Shown here one piece after another: positions 30,005 to 39,034 of a DNA stretch of 64,000 nucleotides. A program made the position numbers and the translations under genes. The notes under the pieces are model-generated. The model had not been told where the DNA came from, did not search any database, and saw only the letters and a program-made list of their open reading frames with translations. The stretch covers positions 1-64,000 of the forward strand of contig NZ_BMJQ01000022.1 in assembly GCF_014643535.1 (NCBI RefSeq). Direction: 5' to 3'. Positions within the stretch are counted from its first letter, which is position 1. Each line of letters begins with the position of its first letter. The stretch comes from Aliidongia dinghuensis. Lineage in GTDB: Bacteria; Pseudomonadota; Alphaproteobacteria; ATCC43930; CGMCC-115725.

Positions 30005-31470
30005 TGCAGCTTCTGCTGCGACTGCCGGTCCCGCTGCTGCTGCTCTTGGGCGCCCTCGCAGCGGGCGCCTTGTTCATGACGTTCCCGGGGCTCGACCTCT
30101 GGACGAGCGGCCTGTTCTGGCGCGCCGACGGCGGCTTCGTCCTGCGCAACTGGACGCCGTTCCGCGTCGTCTACGACGCCGTGCCGGTCGCGACCTGGGC
30201 TTTGGTCGTGGGCCTGCTGCTGCTGGCGCTCTTGGGTTGGATCCTCGGCCGGGCGATCGGGCCGCTCGACCGGCGCACGATCCCGTTCCTGCTGCTCACC
30301 ATCGCACTCGGGCCCGGCCTCTTGACCAACACGGTGCTCAAGGACCATTGGGGCCGGGCGCGGCCGAGCCAGATCGTCGAGTTCGGCGGCACCAAGCAAT
30401 TCACACCGGTGCTGCAGCCGAGCGACCAGTGCGACCATAATTGCTCGTTCCCCTCCGGCCACAGCGCCATGGCCTTCTCGCTCGTGGCGCTGGGCTTCCT
30501 GCCGGCGATCGAGCGCCGGCGGCGCTGGGTGACCGGTGCGGCGCTCGGCTTCGGCGTGCTGGTCTCGCTGGTGCGGATCGGCCAGGGTGGCCATTTTCTC
30601 TCAGACACGATCTTTGCCGGCCTCCTGGTCGGCGTGGTCGCCTGGGGCCTCCATCGCTGGATCGTCGAGGCGGATGGGCTCGACCGGCTATGGACGCGGC
30701 GGCTTGTGCGCCGGCTCGGCGGCGCCCTCACCCGGGCGGGCGACGCCCTCAACAACCTGCCGCCGTCCGCGCGCCGGAACTGGCTTATGGGCAGCCTCGC
30801 GACCGCTGCCGGGATTGCTGTGTCCGTGCTGTGGATCGACCGGCCGCTCGCCTTCTATTTCAAGGCCGACGATGATCGACTGGTCCACTGGTTCCAATGG
30901 GTCACCAAGTTCGGCCTCGGCTGGGGCTGGCTCGTGATCTCGGGGGTTGCGACCCTCGGCCTCTGGGGCCTCGCACATTCGCCGCGCGCCGGCGCCCGGC
31001 GCGAGCGGCTCATCGCCTGGTCGCTCGTCCCCGCCTTCATCTTCCTGTCCGTGCTGGTGAGCGGGCTTGTGGCCGACATCGTCAAGATCCTGGTCGGCCG
31101 CACCCGGCCGAAGCTGCTGTTCGCCGACGGCAGCTTCGCGCTTACCGGCCTGTCGTTCCGCAGCGACCATTGGTCGTTCCCGTCGGGGCACGTGACCAAC
31201 GTGGCGGCGCTGGCCGCTGCGCTTACCATGCTGTGGCCGCGGCATGTCGCGGCCTATTGGCTGTTCGTGGCGCTGATCGCCTTGAGCCGCATCGCCACGA
31301 CCCAGCATTTCGTGAGCGACACGATCGGGGCATCCTTCCTCGCCGTGCTGGTGACCGCTTATATCCGCGGCGTATTCACCCGCTCGGGCCTGCCGCTCAC
31401 CGACCTCAAAGCCGGCGTCATGCAGGTCCGCCCGGCGCTCACCTGGCGCCGGCGGCTGCTCGGGCTCTAA
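30004..31470 (+). CDS. double PAP2-family phosphatase (two complete PAP2 domains in one chain)
   Basis: This roughly 488-residue membrane protein carries two full acid-phosphatase PAP2 signatures. The first is K-x6-R-P (KDHWGRARP, about 113-121), PSGH (150-153) and R-x5-H (RIGQGGHFLSD, about 191-197). The second is KILVGRTRP (361-369), PSGH (393-396) and RIATTQHFVSD (429-435). Each half has several TM segments. PAP2 enzymes dephosphorylate lipids such as PA, LPP or undecaprenyl-PP on the outer face. Two intact sites in one polypeptide is unusual; one-domain proteins of about 220-260 residues are the norm. Start ATG 30004 overlaps the ELM1-like stop. Confidence 0.92.
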   Translation: MQLLLRLPVPLLLLLGALAAGALFMTFPGLDLWTSGLFWRADGGFVLRNWTPFRVVYDAVPVATWALVVGLLLLALLGWILGRAIGPLDRRTIPFLLLTIALGPGLLTNTVLKDHWGRARPSQIVEFGGTKQFTPVLQPSDQCDHNCSFPSGHSAMAFSLVALGFLPAIERRRRWVTGAALGFGVLVSLVRIGQGGHFLSDTIFAGLLVGVVAWGLHRWIVEADGLDRLWTRRLVRRLGGALTRAGDALNNLPPSARRNWLMGSLATAAGIAVSVLWIDRPLAFYFKADDDRLVHWFQWVTKFGLGWGWLVISGVATLGLWGLAHSPRAGARRERLIAWSLVPAFIFLSVLVSGLVADIVKILVGRTRPKLLFADGSFALTGLSFRSDHWSFPSGHVTNVAALAAALTMLWPRHVAAYWLFVALIALSRIATTQHFVSDTIGASFLAVLVTAYIRGVFTRSGLPLTDLKAGVMQVRPALTWRRRLLGL

Positions 31471-31545
31471 GCCCACCGGCACTAGGCCGCGACCTGAAAC
31501 CGGCGCATCCTTTCGCGCGCGCCATGACGCGGAAGGACAAGAAGA

Positions 31546-32673
31546 ATGCGCACGCTCATCGCTGCGATCGGGATCCTGCTCGCCACCGCGACCGGCGCCG
31601 CCGCGGCCGATCCCATCTGCATCGCGCTGATCGAAGAGCCCGCAGCTCCAGGGGCTTCCGCGGCCGACCACGGCGACGCAGGTTTCCGGCTCGGCCTCGA
31701 TTATGCAACGAGCGGCACGAACAAGGTGCGCGGCCGCCCGGTCGCGCTCAGCGTCGTCGAGGAACCCGGCACAGCCTATCGCGACGGTGCCGACATTGCG
31801 GTCGCGTTCGGCCCGTCGGAGACAGTACTCGCCATGCTTCCCGCAGCTTCTGCGGCGCAGCGCCTCCTGCTCGTGGCCGAGGCACGCGCGAGCGTCGTTG
31901 CCGGCAGCAACCACTATGTCGTCAGCACCGCCGCCAGCGCCGACCAGCTGGCACGGGCCGAGGCGCTGGCGCTCGCCCGTCCGGAGCTCAACCTGTTCGT
32001 CGCGGCCGAGGACACGCGCGACGGCGCCGATACGGTCGCGGCCCTGAAGCAGGCGCTGGGCCGGCACGCCGACACTGGCTTCTTCGTCGGCGCTCGCCTC
32101 GTCCCGCCGAGCACGGCCGACGTCGGTAGCCTGCTGAGCACGGATTTCGAAGGCCTGCACGATCTCCACGGCGGCCGGACGCTGCTGGCAATCTGGCAGG
32201 ATGCCGCGTCGCCGATCCCATCGATCGCCGCCGCCGGCCCCGACCGGTTCGGCATCCGCCTTGCCTACCTGGGCCCGCTCGCCCCGAACGCACCGCTACC
32301 GGCCGTCGGCTTCGACGGGATCACGTCCTATTTCCACAGCTTCCCGCACAATCGGGTGAATGACTGGCTGGTCGCGGCCTGGCGCCGGCGGTTCCACGCC
32401 TACCCGGACGGCTCGGCCGCGGAGGGTATGACGGCCGCCCTGGCGCTGGTCGCAGCGCTCAAGGCGGCGCCGTCAACCGAGACCGAGGCGCTGATCGGCG
32501 CGCTGGAGGGCTTGCGCTTCGCCACGCCCAAAGGCGCCATGGTGATCCGCAAGGAAGATCACCAGGCGCTTCAGGTCCTCTATCAATTCCGCAACGAGCC
32601 CGCGCCGCGAGGCGCCCCGATGCTCGAACATCAGTTCAGTATCGCCGAACTGTCAGCGGCCGAACCGAAGTGA
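31546..32673 (+). CDS. periplasmic binding protein, Liv-type fold, no transporter partners nearby
   Basis: A signal peptide (MRTLIAAIGILLATATGAAAA) precedes a type-I periplasmic-binding fold. The segments GFRLGLDYA, VAFGPSETVLAML, FGIRLAYLGPLA and a C-terminal GLRFATPKGAMVIRKEDHQALQ match the branched-chain amino-acid-like substrate-binding family. No permease or ATPase gene is adjacent, so it may be an orphan or serve a sensor. It ends 3 bp from the convergent glycosyltransferase gene. Confidence 0.8.
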   Translation: MRTLIAAIGILLATATGAAAADPICIALIEEPAAPGASAADHGDAGFRLGLDYATSGTNKVRGRPVALSVVEEPGTAYRDGADIAVAFGPSETVLAMLPAASAAQRLLLVAEARASVVAGSNHYVVSTAASADQLARAEALALARPELNLFVAAEDTRDGADTVAALKQALGRHADTGFFVGARLVPPSTADVGSLLSTDFEGLHDLHGGRTLLAIWQDAASPIPSIAAAGPDRFGIRLAYLGPLAPNAPLPAVGFDGITSYFHSFPHNRVNDWLVAAWRRRFHAYPDGSAAEGMTAALALVAALKAAPSTETEALIGALEGLRFATPKGAMVIRKEDHQALQVLYQFRNEPAPRGAPMLEHQFSIAELSAAEPK

Positions 32674-32676
32674 CGG

Positions 32677-34239
32677 CTACGGCTTTGCGTCCGTGTAGCC
32701 CTTGAAGCCCGTGAGCTTGTAGAGCGTCACATCGCGGGCCAGGCCGGGGCCGAGCGGGATCACGACATGGGCGACCTGCGCATGCTCGGCGAAGCGGTCG
32801 AACACTTCTTGCCGCTCGGCGCCCTCGCGCTGGGTGATCCAGAGATAGTCGCCGCCGGGCGTGCCGCCGAGGCTGTTGTCCATCTCGAAGCCGTTGCGCA
32901 CATGACCCGCCGGGTTCCACATGCGCATGTCGAACGGGTGCGGCTGCATGTAATAGATCATCGCCGCCATCAGCTCGCGCTGGTCCGCCAGCAGCGGCAG
33001 GTCGAGATACTGCAGGTGGATCTGCGACAGGCTGTTGCCGAGCGTCTGCCAGCCGCGCACCCGGTGCAGCGGGTCGAGCTTGCCGGGGATCGGATGGCCG
33101 ACCGCCTTGCTGATGTCGCGCGCGCCCAGGAGCAGCACGCAGAGCGCCACATGCAGCACGACGGACCATTGCACGAGCCCGTCCCGCCCCTTCTGCGTGA
33201 GATACGCCACGACCAGGATCGTCGCCGTGAGATAGGTCGGTGCCGACCAGTTCGGCTGGGCGCGCGACAGCATCGCCTCGACCAGCATGATGGCGAGCGT
33301 CGGCAGCGCGAAGCTCATCAGCAGGAGCGCACGCCGGTCGGCGCCGATGCGCCGGGCGCCCGCGACGATCACGATCAGGGTGCCGAGGAAGATCGGCCCG
33401 AACACGCCGAACTGCGCGCCCGCGAACTCGGCGAACGCCTGCGGGTGCAGGCCGTAGTCGCGCACGTTCGCATTGTCGCGGGTGTGCAAGTAGCTGACGA
33501 AGCCGTTGGTCGCGTTCCAAACGAAGTTGGGCGCGTAGACCACAAGCGTCAGACCCAGGCTCAGGAGGAACGGCTTCAGGTGGCGCCGCTCGTCCGGCAC
33601 CAGCAGGAGGAAGCCCAGTGCGGAGGCGAGCCAGAAGCCCGTGGCGTATTTCGAGAGCAGGCCGACACCGCCGGCGATGCCGACGAGGAGCCACCAGCGC
33701 TGCCCGCCCTCCTCGCGCGCCCGCACGAAGCCGTAGGTCGCGACCGCCCAGCAGAACAGCAGCGGCACGTCGGTCGAGATGATGAGCGCCGACAGCGAGA
33801 CCGCCGGCAGCGTGATGAAGGCGATCGTCGACCACGCGGCGATGCGCGCGTCGTAGAGCCGCTTCGCGGTCGCGTGCACGACCAGGCTGGTCACGACATA
33901 GAGCAAGGGCGCCGAGACCTTGACCGCCAGGTCCGACGTGCTGAACAGGTGCGTCGTGGCCCAGATCAGCCAAGCGACCATCGGCGGCTTCGAGTAGTAG
34001 CCGAACTGGAGTTTCTGGGCCCAGATCCAGTATTGCGCCTCGTCCGGATAGAGGTCGATCGGCTGGCCGGCGAGCCAGAGCAGGCGCAGGAACGTGACGG
34101 CGCCCACGATCAGGAGTGCCACGCGGAACATCGGGTCGATCTCGCGGCGCGGCAGGGCCTGGGTCTTGGGCGCGGCGGTCTTGGGCGCGGTCGAGGCCTT
34201 CTGAGGCACGGCGGCGGTCGGTTTCTTTGGGGATCTCAT
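32677..34239 (-). CDS. glycosyltransferase family 39 (ArnT/PMT-like) membrane protein
   Basis: The 520-residue protein has about 11-12 hydrophobic helices, an N-terminal basic/Pro-rich cytoplasmic tail, and the GT39/PMT_2 first-loop signature with the catalytic acidic residues (DLYPDEAQYWIWAQ, then FGYYSKPPMVAW). These enzymes transfer a sugar from a polyprenyl-phosphate donor to a lipid or protein on the periplasmic side. The nearby PAP2 and ELM1-like genes fit envelope glycoconjugate metabolism; the acceptor is unknown. Confidence 0.92.
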   Translation of the reverse strand: MRSPKKPTAAVPQKASTAPKTAAPKTQALPRREIDPMFRVALLIVGAVTFLRLLWLAGQPIDLYPDEAQYWIWAQKLQFGYYSKPPMVAWLIWATTHLFSTSDLAVKVSAPLLYVVTSLVVHATAKRLYDARIAAWSTIAFITLPAVSLSALIISTDVPLLFCWAVATYGFVRAREEGGQRWWLLVGIAGGVGLLSKYATGFWLASALGFLLLVPDERRHLKPFLLSLGLTLVVYAPNFVWNATNGFVSYLHTRDNANVRDYGLHPQAFAEFAGAQFGVFGPIFLGTLIVIVAGARRIGADRRALLLMSFALPTLAIMLVEAMLSRAQPNWSAPTYLTATILVVAYLTQKGRDGLVQWSVVLHVALCVLLLGARDISKAVGHPIPGKLDPLHRVRGWQTLGNSLSQIHLQYLDLPLLADQRELMAAMIYYMQPHPFDMRMWNPAGHVRNGFEMDNSLGGTPGGDYLWITQREGAERQEVFDRFAEHAQVAHVVIPLGPGLARDVTLYKLTGFKGYTDAKP

Positions 34240-34472
34240 GGCGGCGCGACCCTACAGAAACGAGGCCCGCGGCGCTAGAAGGACGCGGGGTCGCAGGCTA
34301 CCTCTGGCCTCTCTCCAGCCGTCAAGCCCGAGGATGACGGTGGAGAGGTGGACCAACCTGATCACTCGCGCTCGATAGGCCCGCCCTATCCGCGCGATTG
34401 ATCGCATCCGCCGGTCTCGCATGCTAAGAACGGGGTTTCGGGCCAGGGGGATCGTCGCCATATGGCGCTTCC

Positions 34473-36431
34473 GTGGCGGCCTTCCAATCTTTGATGGCCC
34501 AAAGCCCTTTCCAGCAAGTTCCGGACGACATGGCGCTCAAGATCGAAACCTTCTCGTCGCTCAAGGGCGGCAACAGCTTCTTCAAGGCGGTGACGCATCC
34601 GGAGGCGGCGACGCAGGCGGCGGCGCTGATCCGGCGCTTGAGCGAGGCGCGCTCGGTCGCGATCTATGACCCATTGGGCTTCGCCACCGGCTTTGCCGCC
34701 GTGCGCGACCTCTCGGCCGTGCGCATCGCCGGCGTCTATGTCCAGGCGGTGACCGACCTCGGCCAGGAGCGGCTCGGCCATGCGACGAAGCCGGTGACGG
34801 CGCTCGCCGGAAGTGCGGCCGACCTGGTGTTCGTCACCGCGTTCGATGCCGAGCGCCTCACCCAGCAGATCGCCCATCTCGTCCCGGCCGGCGCCGAGGT
34901 CGTGAGCCTGGACGAGCTCCGGCTCGAGCAGAGCCTCATCACCAACCCGCGCAACTATCTCGACCCGCTCAATTTCGCGACCAATTTCGCGTTCTTCCGC
35001 GATCGCGACGGCAGCCATAGCCGCGTCGTCACCGCGAATTACTGGTCGAACTACGGCGCCAAGGAGACGGCGCTCGCCTTGACCCTGTTCGATGCCGACG
35101 GCCAGGTGCTGGCGCGCTGGCGCGAGGCGCTCCCACCCGGCCAGTCCGCCGTCGTGATCGACAGCCGGCGGGTCCGCGCGCGCTTCGGCCTGCCGGCGTT
35201 CGAGGGCCAGCTCTTCATTCATGCAGTCGGCGGCGCAGGCCACGACGTGGTGAAATACGCGCTCGATACGTTCGAAGAGGACGGCCCGTCGCTCTCCTGC
35301 ACCCACGACGCCAACGCCTGGCCGGCCGATTTCTATGCCGGCCTGCCGGCTCCGCGCGCCGACGAGCGTGTCGTGCTCTGGGTCCAGAACAGCCTGCCGA
35401 TCGCCATTCCGCCGGGCGGCATCGCGCTCAACCTGATGGGCGACGCGCATATCGTGCCGTTCCCCGAGGAAGTCGCCCCGTTCGCGACCGTGCCGCTCGA
35501 CGTGGCGAGCCTGCTGCCCGAGGCGCGCTGGCCGCAGCAGATCGAGATCGCCGCCGGCAAATATGTCGTGCGCCCGCGCTACGAAGTGATCCGCGGGCCG
35601 CGCACCCGTATCGCCCATCCGAACGTCGAGCGCACGGACCTGAAGCCCGATCCGAAGATCGCCGAGCTTGGCCCTTGGCTCGGCAAAGGCTTCATCCTGC
35701 CGGCGCCGATCCTGCCGCCCGCGCAATGGTCGAGCCTGCTGCTGCCGACGCCCATGGCGCTCAGCCAGGCGGCGCTGCCGATCCAGGCGACGGCCTATGA
35801 CCCGGCCGGCCGCGCGCTCGGCACCAAGCGCTTCGGCCGTCTCGCGCGCCGCGAGTCTGTGGAACTGGCGCTCGACGAGCTCGTCGCCGATGCGACCGCG
35901 CTCCCCTGGGGCCATGTCGAGCTGACCTACGACTTCGCTGCCGGCACCGACGTCGACGGCTGGCTGCACGCGCTCTTCCGCTACGAGAACCGGGCGAGCG
36001 GCCATGCGGCGGAGACGAGCTTCGGTGCCCATGTCTTCAATACCGTGCTCACCTACAAGGACGAGCCGCAGAGCTATGCCGGCCGGCCGCCGGGGCTTTC
36101 GACCCGCCTGTTCCTGCGCCTGGGCGCGGAGCCGCTCGACACGCTCTGCCACCTGGTCTATCCGGCGTCGACGCCTTGGCATCCCTTGTCCGAGACCGAC
36201 CTCACGCTGCTGGACGCGACGGGCCGCGAGGTCGCACGCCGGCGCGTGCAGATCCCGTGCGGCGGCTCGCTGTTCTGGCGGTATCACGAAACCTTCACCG
36301 CCGAGGAGCGCGCAGCCGCCGGCACCGACGCCTATATCGTGGTACGCGACACGACCTGCCGCCTGTTCGGCTATCATGGGCTCGCCGGAACCGACGGCCG
36401 ATTCAGTCTTGACCATATGTTCGGGTTCTGA
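34473..36431 (+). CDS. large soluble protein of unknown function (652 aa)
   Basis: I do not recognise this protein. There is no signal peptide or membrane helix. The first 150 residues look like a Rossmann-type fold (SVAIYDPLGFATGFAAV, VFVTAFDAERL). The remainder is beta-rich, with repeated segments of the type ALTLFDADGQVLARWREALPPGQS and IQATAYDPAGRALGTKRFG that resemble beta-sandwich repeats, and a final VRDTTCRLFGYHGLAG. GTG 34473, ATG 34494 or ATG 34530 could be the start. It stands alone between the GT39 gene and trxB. Coding signal is strong throughout. Confidence 0.75.
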   Translation: MAAFQSLMAQSPFQQVPDDMALKIETFSSLKGGNSFFKAVTHPEAATQAAALIRRLSEARSVAIYDPLGFATGFAAVRDLSAVRIAGVYVQAVTDLGQERLGHATKPVTALAGSAADLVFVTAFDAERLTQQIAHLVPAGAEVVSLDELRLEQSLITNPRNYLDPLNFATNFAFFRDRDGSHSRVVTANYWSNYGAKETALALTLFDADGQVLARWREALPPGQSAVVIDSRRVRARFGLPAFEGQLFIHAVGGAGHDVVKYALDTFEEDGPSLSCTHDANAWPADFYAGLPAPRADERVVLWVQNSLPIAIPPGGIALNLMGDAHIVPFPEEVAPFATVPLDVASLLPEARWPQQIEIAAGKYVVRPRYEVIRGPRTRIAHPNVERTDLKPDPKIAELGPWLGKGFILPAPILPPAQWSSLLLPTPMALSQAALPIQATAYDPAGRALGTKRFGRLARRESVELALDELVADATALPWGHVELTYDFAAGTDVDGWLHALFRYENRASGHAAETSFGAHVFNTVLTYKDEPQSYAGRPPGLSTRLFLRLGAEPLDTLCHLVYPASTPWHPLSETDLTLLDATGREVARRRVQIPCGGSLFWRYHETFTAEERAAAGTDAYIVVRDTTCRLFGYHGLAGTDGRFSLDHMFGF

Positions 36432-36473
36432 CCGCGGAGACACACAATCCGTAGACTTTTTCAGCCTTAGCCC

Positions 36474-36501
36474 TTGCGTTTCAGGGGTAAAACTCAATAC
36501 T
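36474..36501 (+). promoter_or_regulatory. candidate trxB promoter
   Basis: TTGCGT (36474-36479) and AATACT (36496-36501) are separated by 16 bases and lie 40 bases upstream of the trxB ATG in an otherwise A/T-richer patch, a plausible sigma-70 promoter. Call is by eye and weak. Confidence 0.35.
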
Positions 36502-36540
36502 CTCTAAAGCAGTGTGGCCTGCGACAGGCCCGGAGTAGTC

Positions 36541-37542
36541 ATGTCCGAGCGTCATCATACGAAAGTCCTGATCATCGGCGCCGGCCCGGCCGGTTATACC
36601 GCGGCGATCTACGCTGCGCGCGCGAACCTGCAGCCGATCCTGGTGCAGGGCATGCAGCCGGGTGGCCAGCTGACGATCACGACCGACGTCGAGAATTACC
36701 CGGGCTTCGCCGACGTGATCCAGGGCCCCTGGCTCATGGAGCAGATGCAGAAACAGGCCGAGCATGTGGGCACCAAGATGGTGTTCGACCTCATCACCTC
36801 GGTCGATTTCTCGAAGCGCCCGTTCGTGTGCACTGCCGACAGCGGCGACGTGTTCGTGGCCGAGACGGTCATCATCGCGACCGGCGCCCAGGCGCGCTGG
36901 CTCAGCGTCCCCGGCGAGGAGACCTATCGCGGCTTCGGCGTCTCGGCCTGCGCCACCTGCGACGGCTTCTTCTTCCGCAACAAGAACATTGCGATCGTCG
37001 GCGGCGGCAATACTGCGGTCGAGGAGGCGATCTACCTCACCAACCACGCCGACACGGTGACCTTGATCCACCGGCGCGACAGCCTGCGCGCGGAAAAGAT
37101 CATGCAGGACCGTCTGTTCGCCAATCCGAAGATCCGCGTCATCTGGAACAGCGCGGTCGAGGAGATCCTGGGCGAGCAAAACCCGCCGCGCGTGACCGGG
37201 CTCCGCCTCAAGGACACGGTCACCGGCGACGTGAACCATATGGCGGTTGACGGCTTCTTCGTCGCGATCGGCCATACGCCGGTGACGGAGATTTTCAAGG
37301 ACCAGATCACGCTGGACCAGGACGGCTACATCGTGACGCGGCCGGACTCGACGGCGACCAACGTGCCGGGCGTGTATGCGGCCGGCGACGTCAAGGACAA
37401 GGTCTATCGCCAGGCGGTGACCGCCGCCGGCATGGGCTGCATGGCGGCGCTCGAAGCCGAGAAATTCATCGCGGCCCAAGAGGCCGAAGGGCATCGCAAT
37501 CATCGCACCGAAGGCGGTACGGCACTGCGCGCAGCCGAGTAA
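36541..37542 (+). CDS. trxB: thioredoxin-disulfide reductase TrxB
   Basis: The 333-residue flavoenzyme reduces thioredoxin with NADPH. It has the FAD motif LIIGAGPAGYTAAIYAAR, the redox-active disulfide in SACATCDGFF, the NADPH motif VGGGNTAVEEA with HRRDSLRA, and the terminal FAD motif GVYAAGDVKDKVYRQAVTAAG. ATG 36541 (MSERHHTKV) begins at the usual family position. A LysR gene follows 91 bp downstream in the conserved alphaproteobacterial trxB-lysR arrangement. Confidence 0.99.
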   Translation: MSERHHTKVLIIGAGPAGYTAAIYAARANLQPILVQGMQPGGQLTITTDVENYPGFADVIQGPWLMEQMQKQAEHVGTKMVFDLITSVDFSKRPFVCTADSGDVFVAETVIIATGAQARWLSVPGEETYRGFGVSACATCDGFFFRNKNIAIVGGGNTAVEEAIYLTNHADTVTLIHRRDSLRAEKIMQDRLFANPKIRVIWNSAVEEILGEQNPPRVTGLRLKDTVTGDVNHMAVDGFFVAIGHTPVTEIFKDQITLDQDGYIVTRPDSTATNVPGVYAAGDVKDKVYRQAVTAAGMGCMAALEAEKFIAAQEAEGHRNHRTEGGTALRAAE

Positions 37543-37633
37543 ATGCGCGTGCGAGGTCGGTAGCGGGAGGCGTTGGACGGGGGGACTTCCGATTCAGCCC
37601 GTGGACTGACGCCAAGTTCGACAGGGGACGGGA

Positions 37634-38527
37634 ATGGACTGGGACAAGCTGCGGGTCTTTCATGCGGTCGCGGAGGCCGGCAGCTTCACCCACGCGGGTG
37701 ATGCGCTGAACCTCAGCCAGTCGGCGGTCAGCCGGCAGATCAGCGGGCTCGAGGAGAGCCTGCAGGTGCCGCTGTTCCACCGGCATGCGCGGGGCCTCAT
37801 TCTGACCGAGCAGGGCGAATTGCTCTATCGCACGGCGCGCGACGTGTTCGCGAAGCTGTCGATGACCGAGGCCATGCTGTCGGAGAGCAAGGACCGGCCC
37901 AAGGGGCCGCTCAAGGTGACGACGACCGTCGCCTTCGGCTCGGCGTGGCTGACGCCGCGCATCCGCGAGTTCCTCGAGCTCTATCCCGAGATCACCTTGA
38001 GCCTGCTGGTCGACGACGGCGAACTCGATCTCTCCATGCGCGAGGCAGACGTCGCGATCCGCATGGCGCCGCCGCGCCAGCCCGACCTGGTGCAGCGTCA
38101 CCTGATGACCGTGCGCTCGCATGCCTACGCGTCGCCCGACTATCTGAAGAAGCACGGCACGCCGACCCGGCCCGAGGATCTGGACGAGCATCGCACCGTC
38201 ATCTACGGCGACGATTCGCGGCCGCCGACGCCCAGCATCAACTGGCTGGCCGAGGTCGGCGCCAAGCCGGGAGCCGAGCGCCGGCCGATCCTCAAGGTCA
38301 ACAACATCTACGGCATCTATCGCGCCGTGCAGAGCGGCCTCGGGATCGGCTCGCTGCCCAATTACATGGGCCAGGAGACGAGCGACCTGGTCCGCGTGCT
38401 GCCGGAACTGTCCGGCCCCACGGTCGAAGCCTATTTCGTCTATCCGGAGGAACTGCGCCCGTCGAAGCGTATCGCGGTGTTCCGCGACTTCCTCATCCGC
38501 AAGGTCCAGGAATCCCGCCTGACCTAA
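37634..38527 (+). CDS. LysR-family regulator adjacent to trxB
   Basis: The 297-residue product begins MDWDKLRVFHAVAEAGSFTH, with HTH at about 18-50 (ALNLSQSAVSRQI) and a GcvA/DsdC-like effector domain (AFGSAWLTPRIREFLELYPEI, GLGIGSLPNYM). Its link to trxB is conserved in relatives, but its regulon is not defined. A terminator follows. Confidence 0.95.
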   Translation: MDWDKLRVFHAVAEAGSFTHAGDALNLSQSAVSRQISGLEESLQVPLFHRHARGLILTEQGELLYRTARDVFAKLSMTEAMLSESKDRPKGPLKVTTTVAFGSAWLTPRIREFLELYPEITLSLLVDDGELDLSMREADVAIRMAPPRQPDLVQRHLMTVRSHAYASPDYLKKHGTPTRPEDLDEHRTVIYGDDSRPPTPSINWLAEVGAKPGAERRPILKVNNIYGIYRAVQSGLGIGSLPNYMGQETSDLVRVLPELSGPTVEAYFVYPEELRPSKRIAVFRDFLIRKVQESRLT

Positions 38528-38555
38528 GCCTAATACCGCTGGCACCTTCAATCGA

Positions 38556-38582
38556 AACGCCCGCCCTTCCCGCGGGCGTTTT
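38556..38582 (+). terminator. intrinsic terminator after the LysR gene
   Basis: A 9-bp stem AACGCCCGC / GCGGGCGTT with a seven-base loop is followed by TTTT. It lies 29 bases past the LysR stop. Confidence 0.88.
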
Positions 38583-38700
38583 CCACATTGCGGCAAGAGT
38601 TCGTCATGAAAACGTCAAATAAACGACAGGCGATGCGTTCTCCGCAGGGGTGACTTGCCCAATTTTAGGGTGGTTTCCGCAGGCAAACTGCCCAAGTATT

Positions 38701-38889
38701 GCGCTGCGGGATCGATGCGGCGCGCGGCCAACGTGCCCTCCCCCGAACGAATTCGCCGGCGGTCGAGGCCGCCGGCACCGAGTTCCCAAGCGCTCGCGCT
38801 TGGGAAAGGGTCTTCGGATCCTACGTCTCCCAGACGTGAAGCCTCCCTGTTGACTCAGGCCGGACCCGCAAGGTGTCCGGCCTTTTTTT
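38701..38889 (+). ncRNA. candidate small RNA with C/U-rich loops and a strong terminator
   Basis: No protein is supported here, but five consecutive hairpins fold on the plus strand. They are GCGCTGC/GCGGCGC (38701-38723), GCCGGCGG/CCGCCGGC (38755-38776), a perfect 10-bp TTCCCAAGCG/CGCTTGGGAA with loop CTCG (38783-38806), ACGTCT/AGACGT around CCC (38823-38837), and a terminator (38857-38889). Unpaired C/U-rich tracts (CCCTCCCCC 38736-38744; CTCCC 38827-38831; CCTCCC near 38842) could pair with Shine-Dalgarno sites, as in known alphaproteobacterial CCUCC-type sRNAs. The 5' end is uncertain. I cannot assign an Rfam family; it does not look like 6S, SRP or tmRNA. Confidence 0.6.
38857..38889 (+). 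terminator. strong intrinsic terminator of the candidate sRNA
   Basis: A perfect 9-bp stem AGGCCGGAC / GTCCGGCCT with a nine-base loop is followed by seven consecutive T residues (38883-38889). It is not near the 3' end of any protein gene on this strand, which implies a separate transcript. Confidence 0.92.
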
Positions 38890-39034
38890 CGCGCCCTTGC
38901 GAATAGCGCCTTGAACAGGCGGCCATGGCGGTCGCTACAATCAGGGCGTTATTGCGCTGCCATAGATAAAATCTGAAGAATATATTAGGACCTGTAGGCA
39001 GACCCTCGGTCGAATCGGCAATCGAGGAGCGACC

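Noticed and set aside
38528..39034. Idea that the non-coding region is 6S RNA, SRP RNA or tmRNA
   Set aside because: The fold is a series of separate hairpins rather than one long bubbled stem, and conserved SRP and tmRNA signatures are absent.
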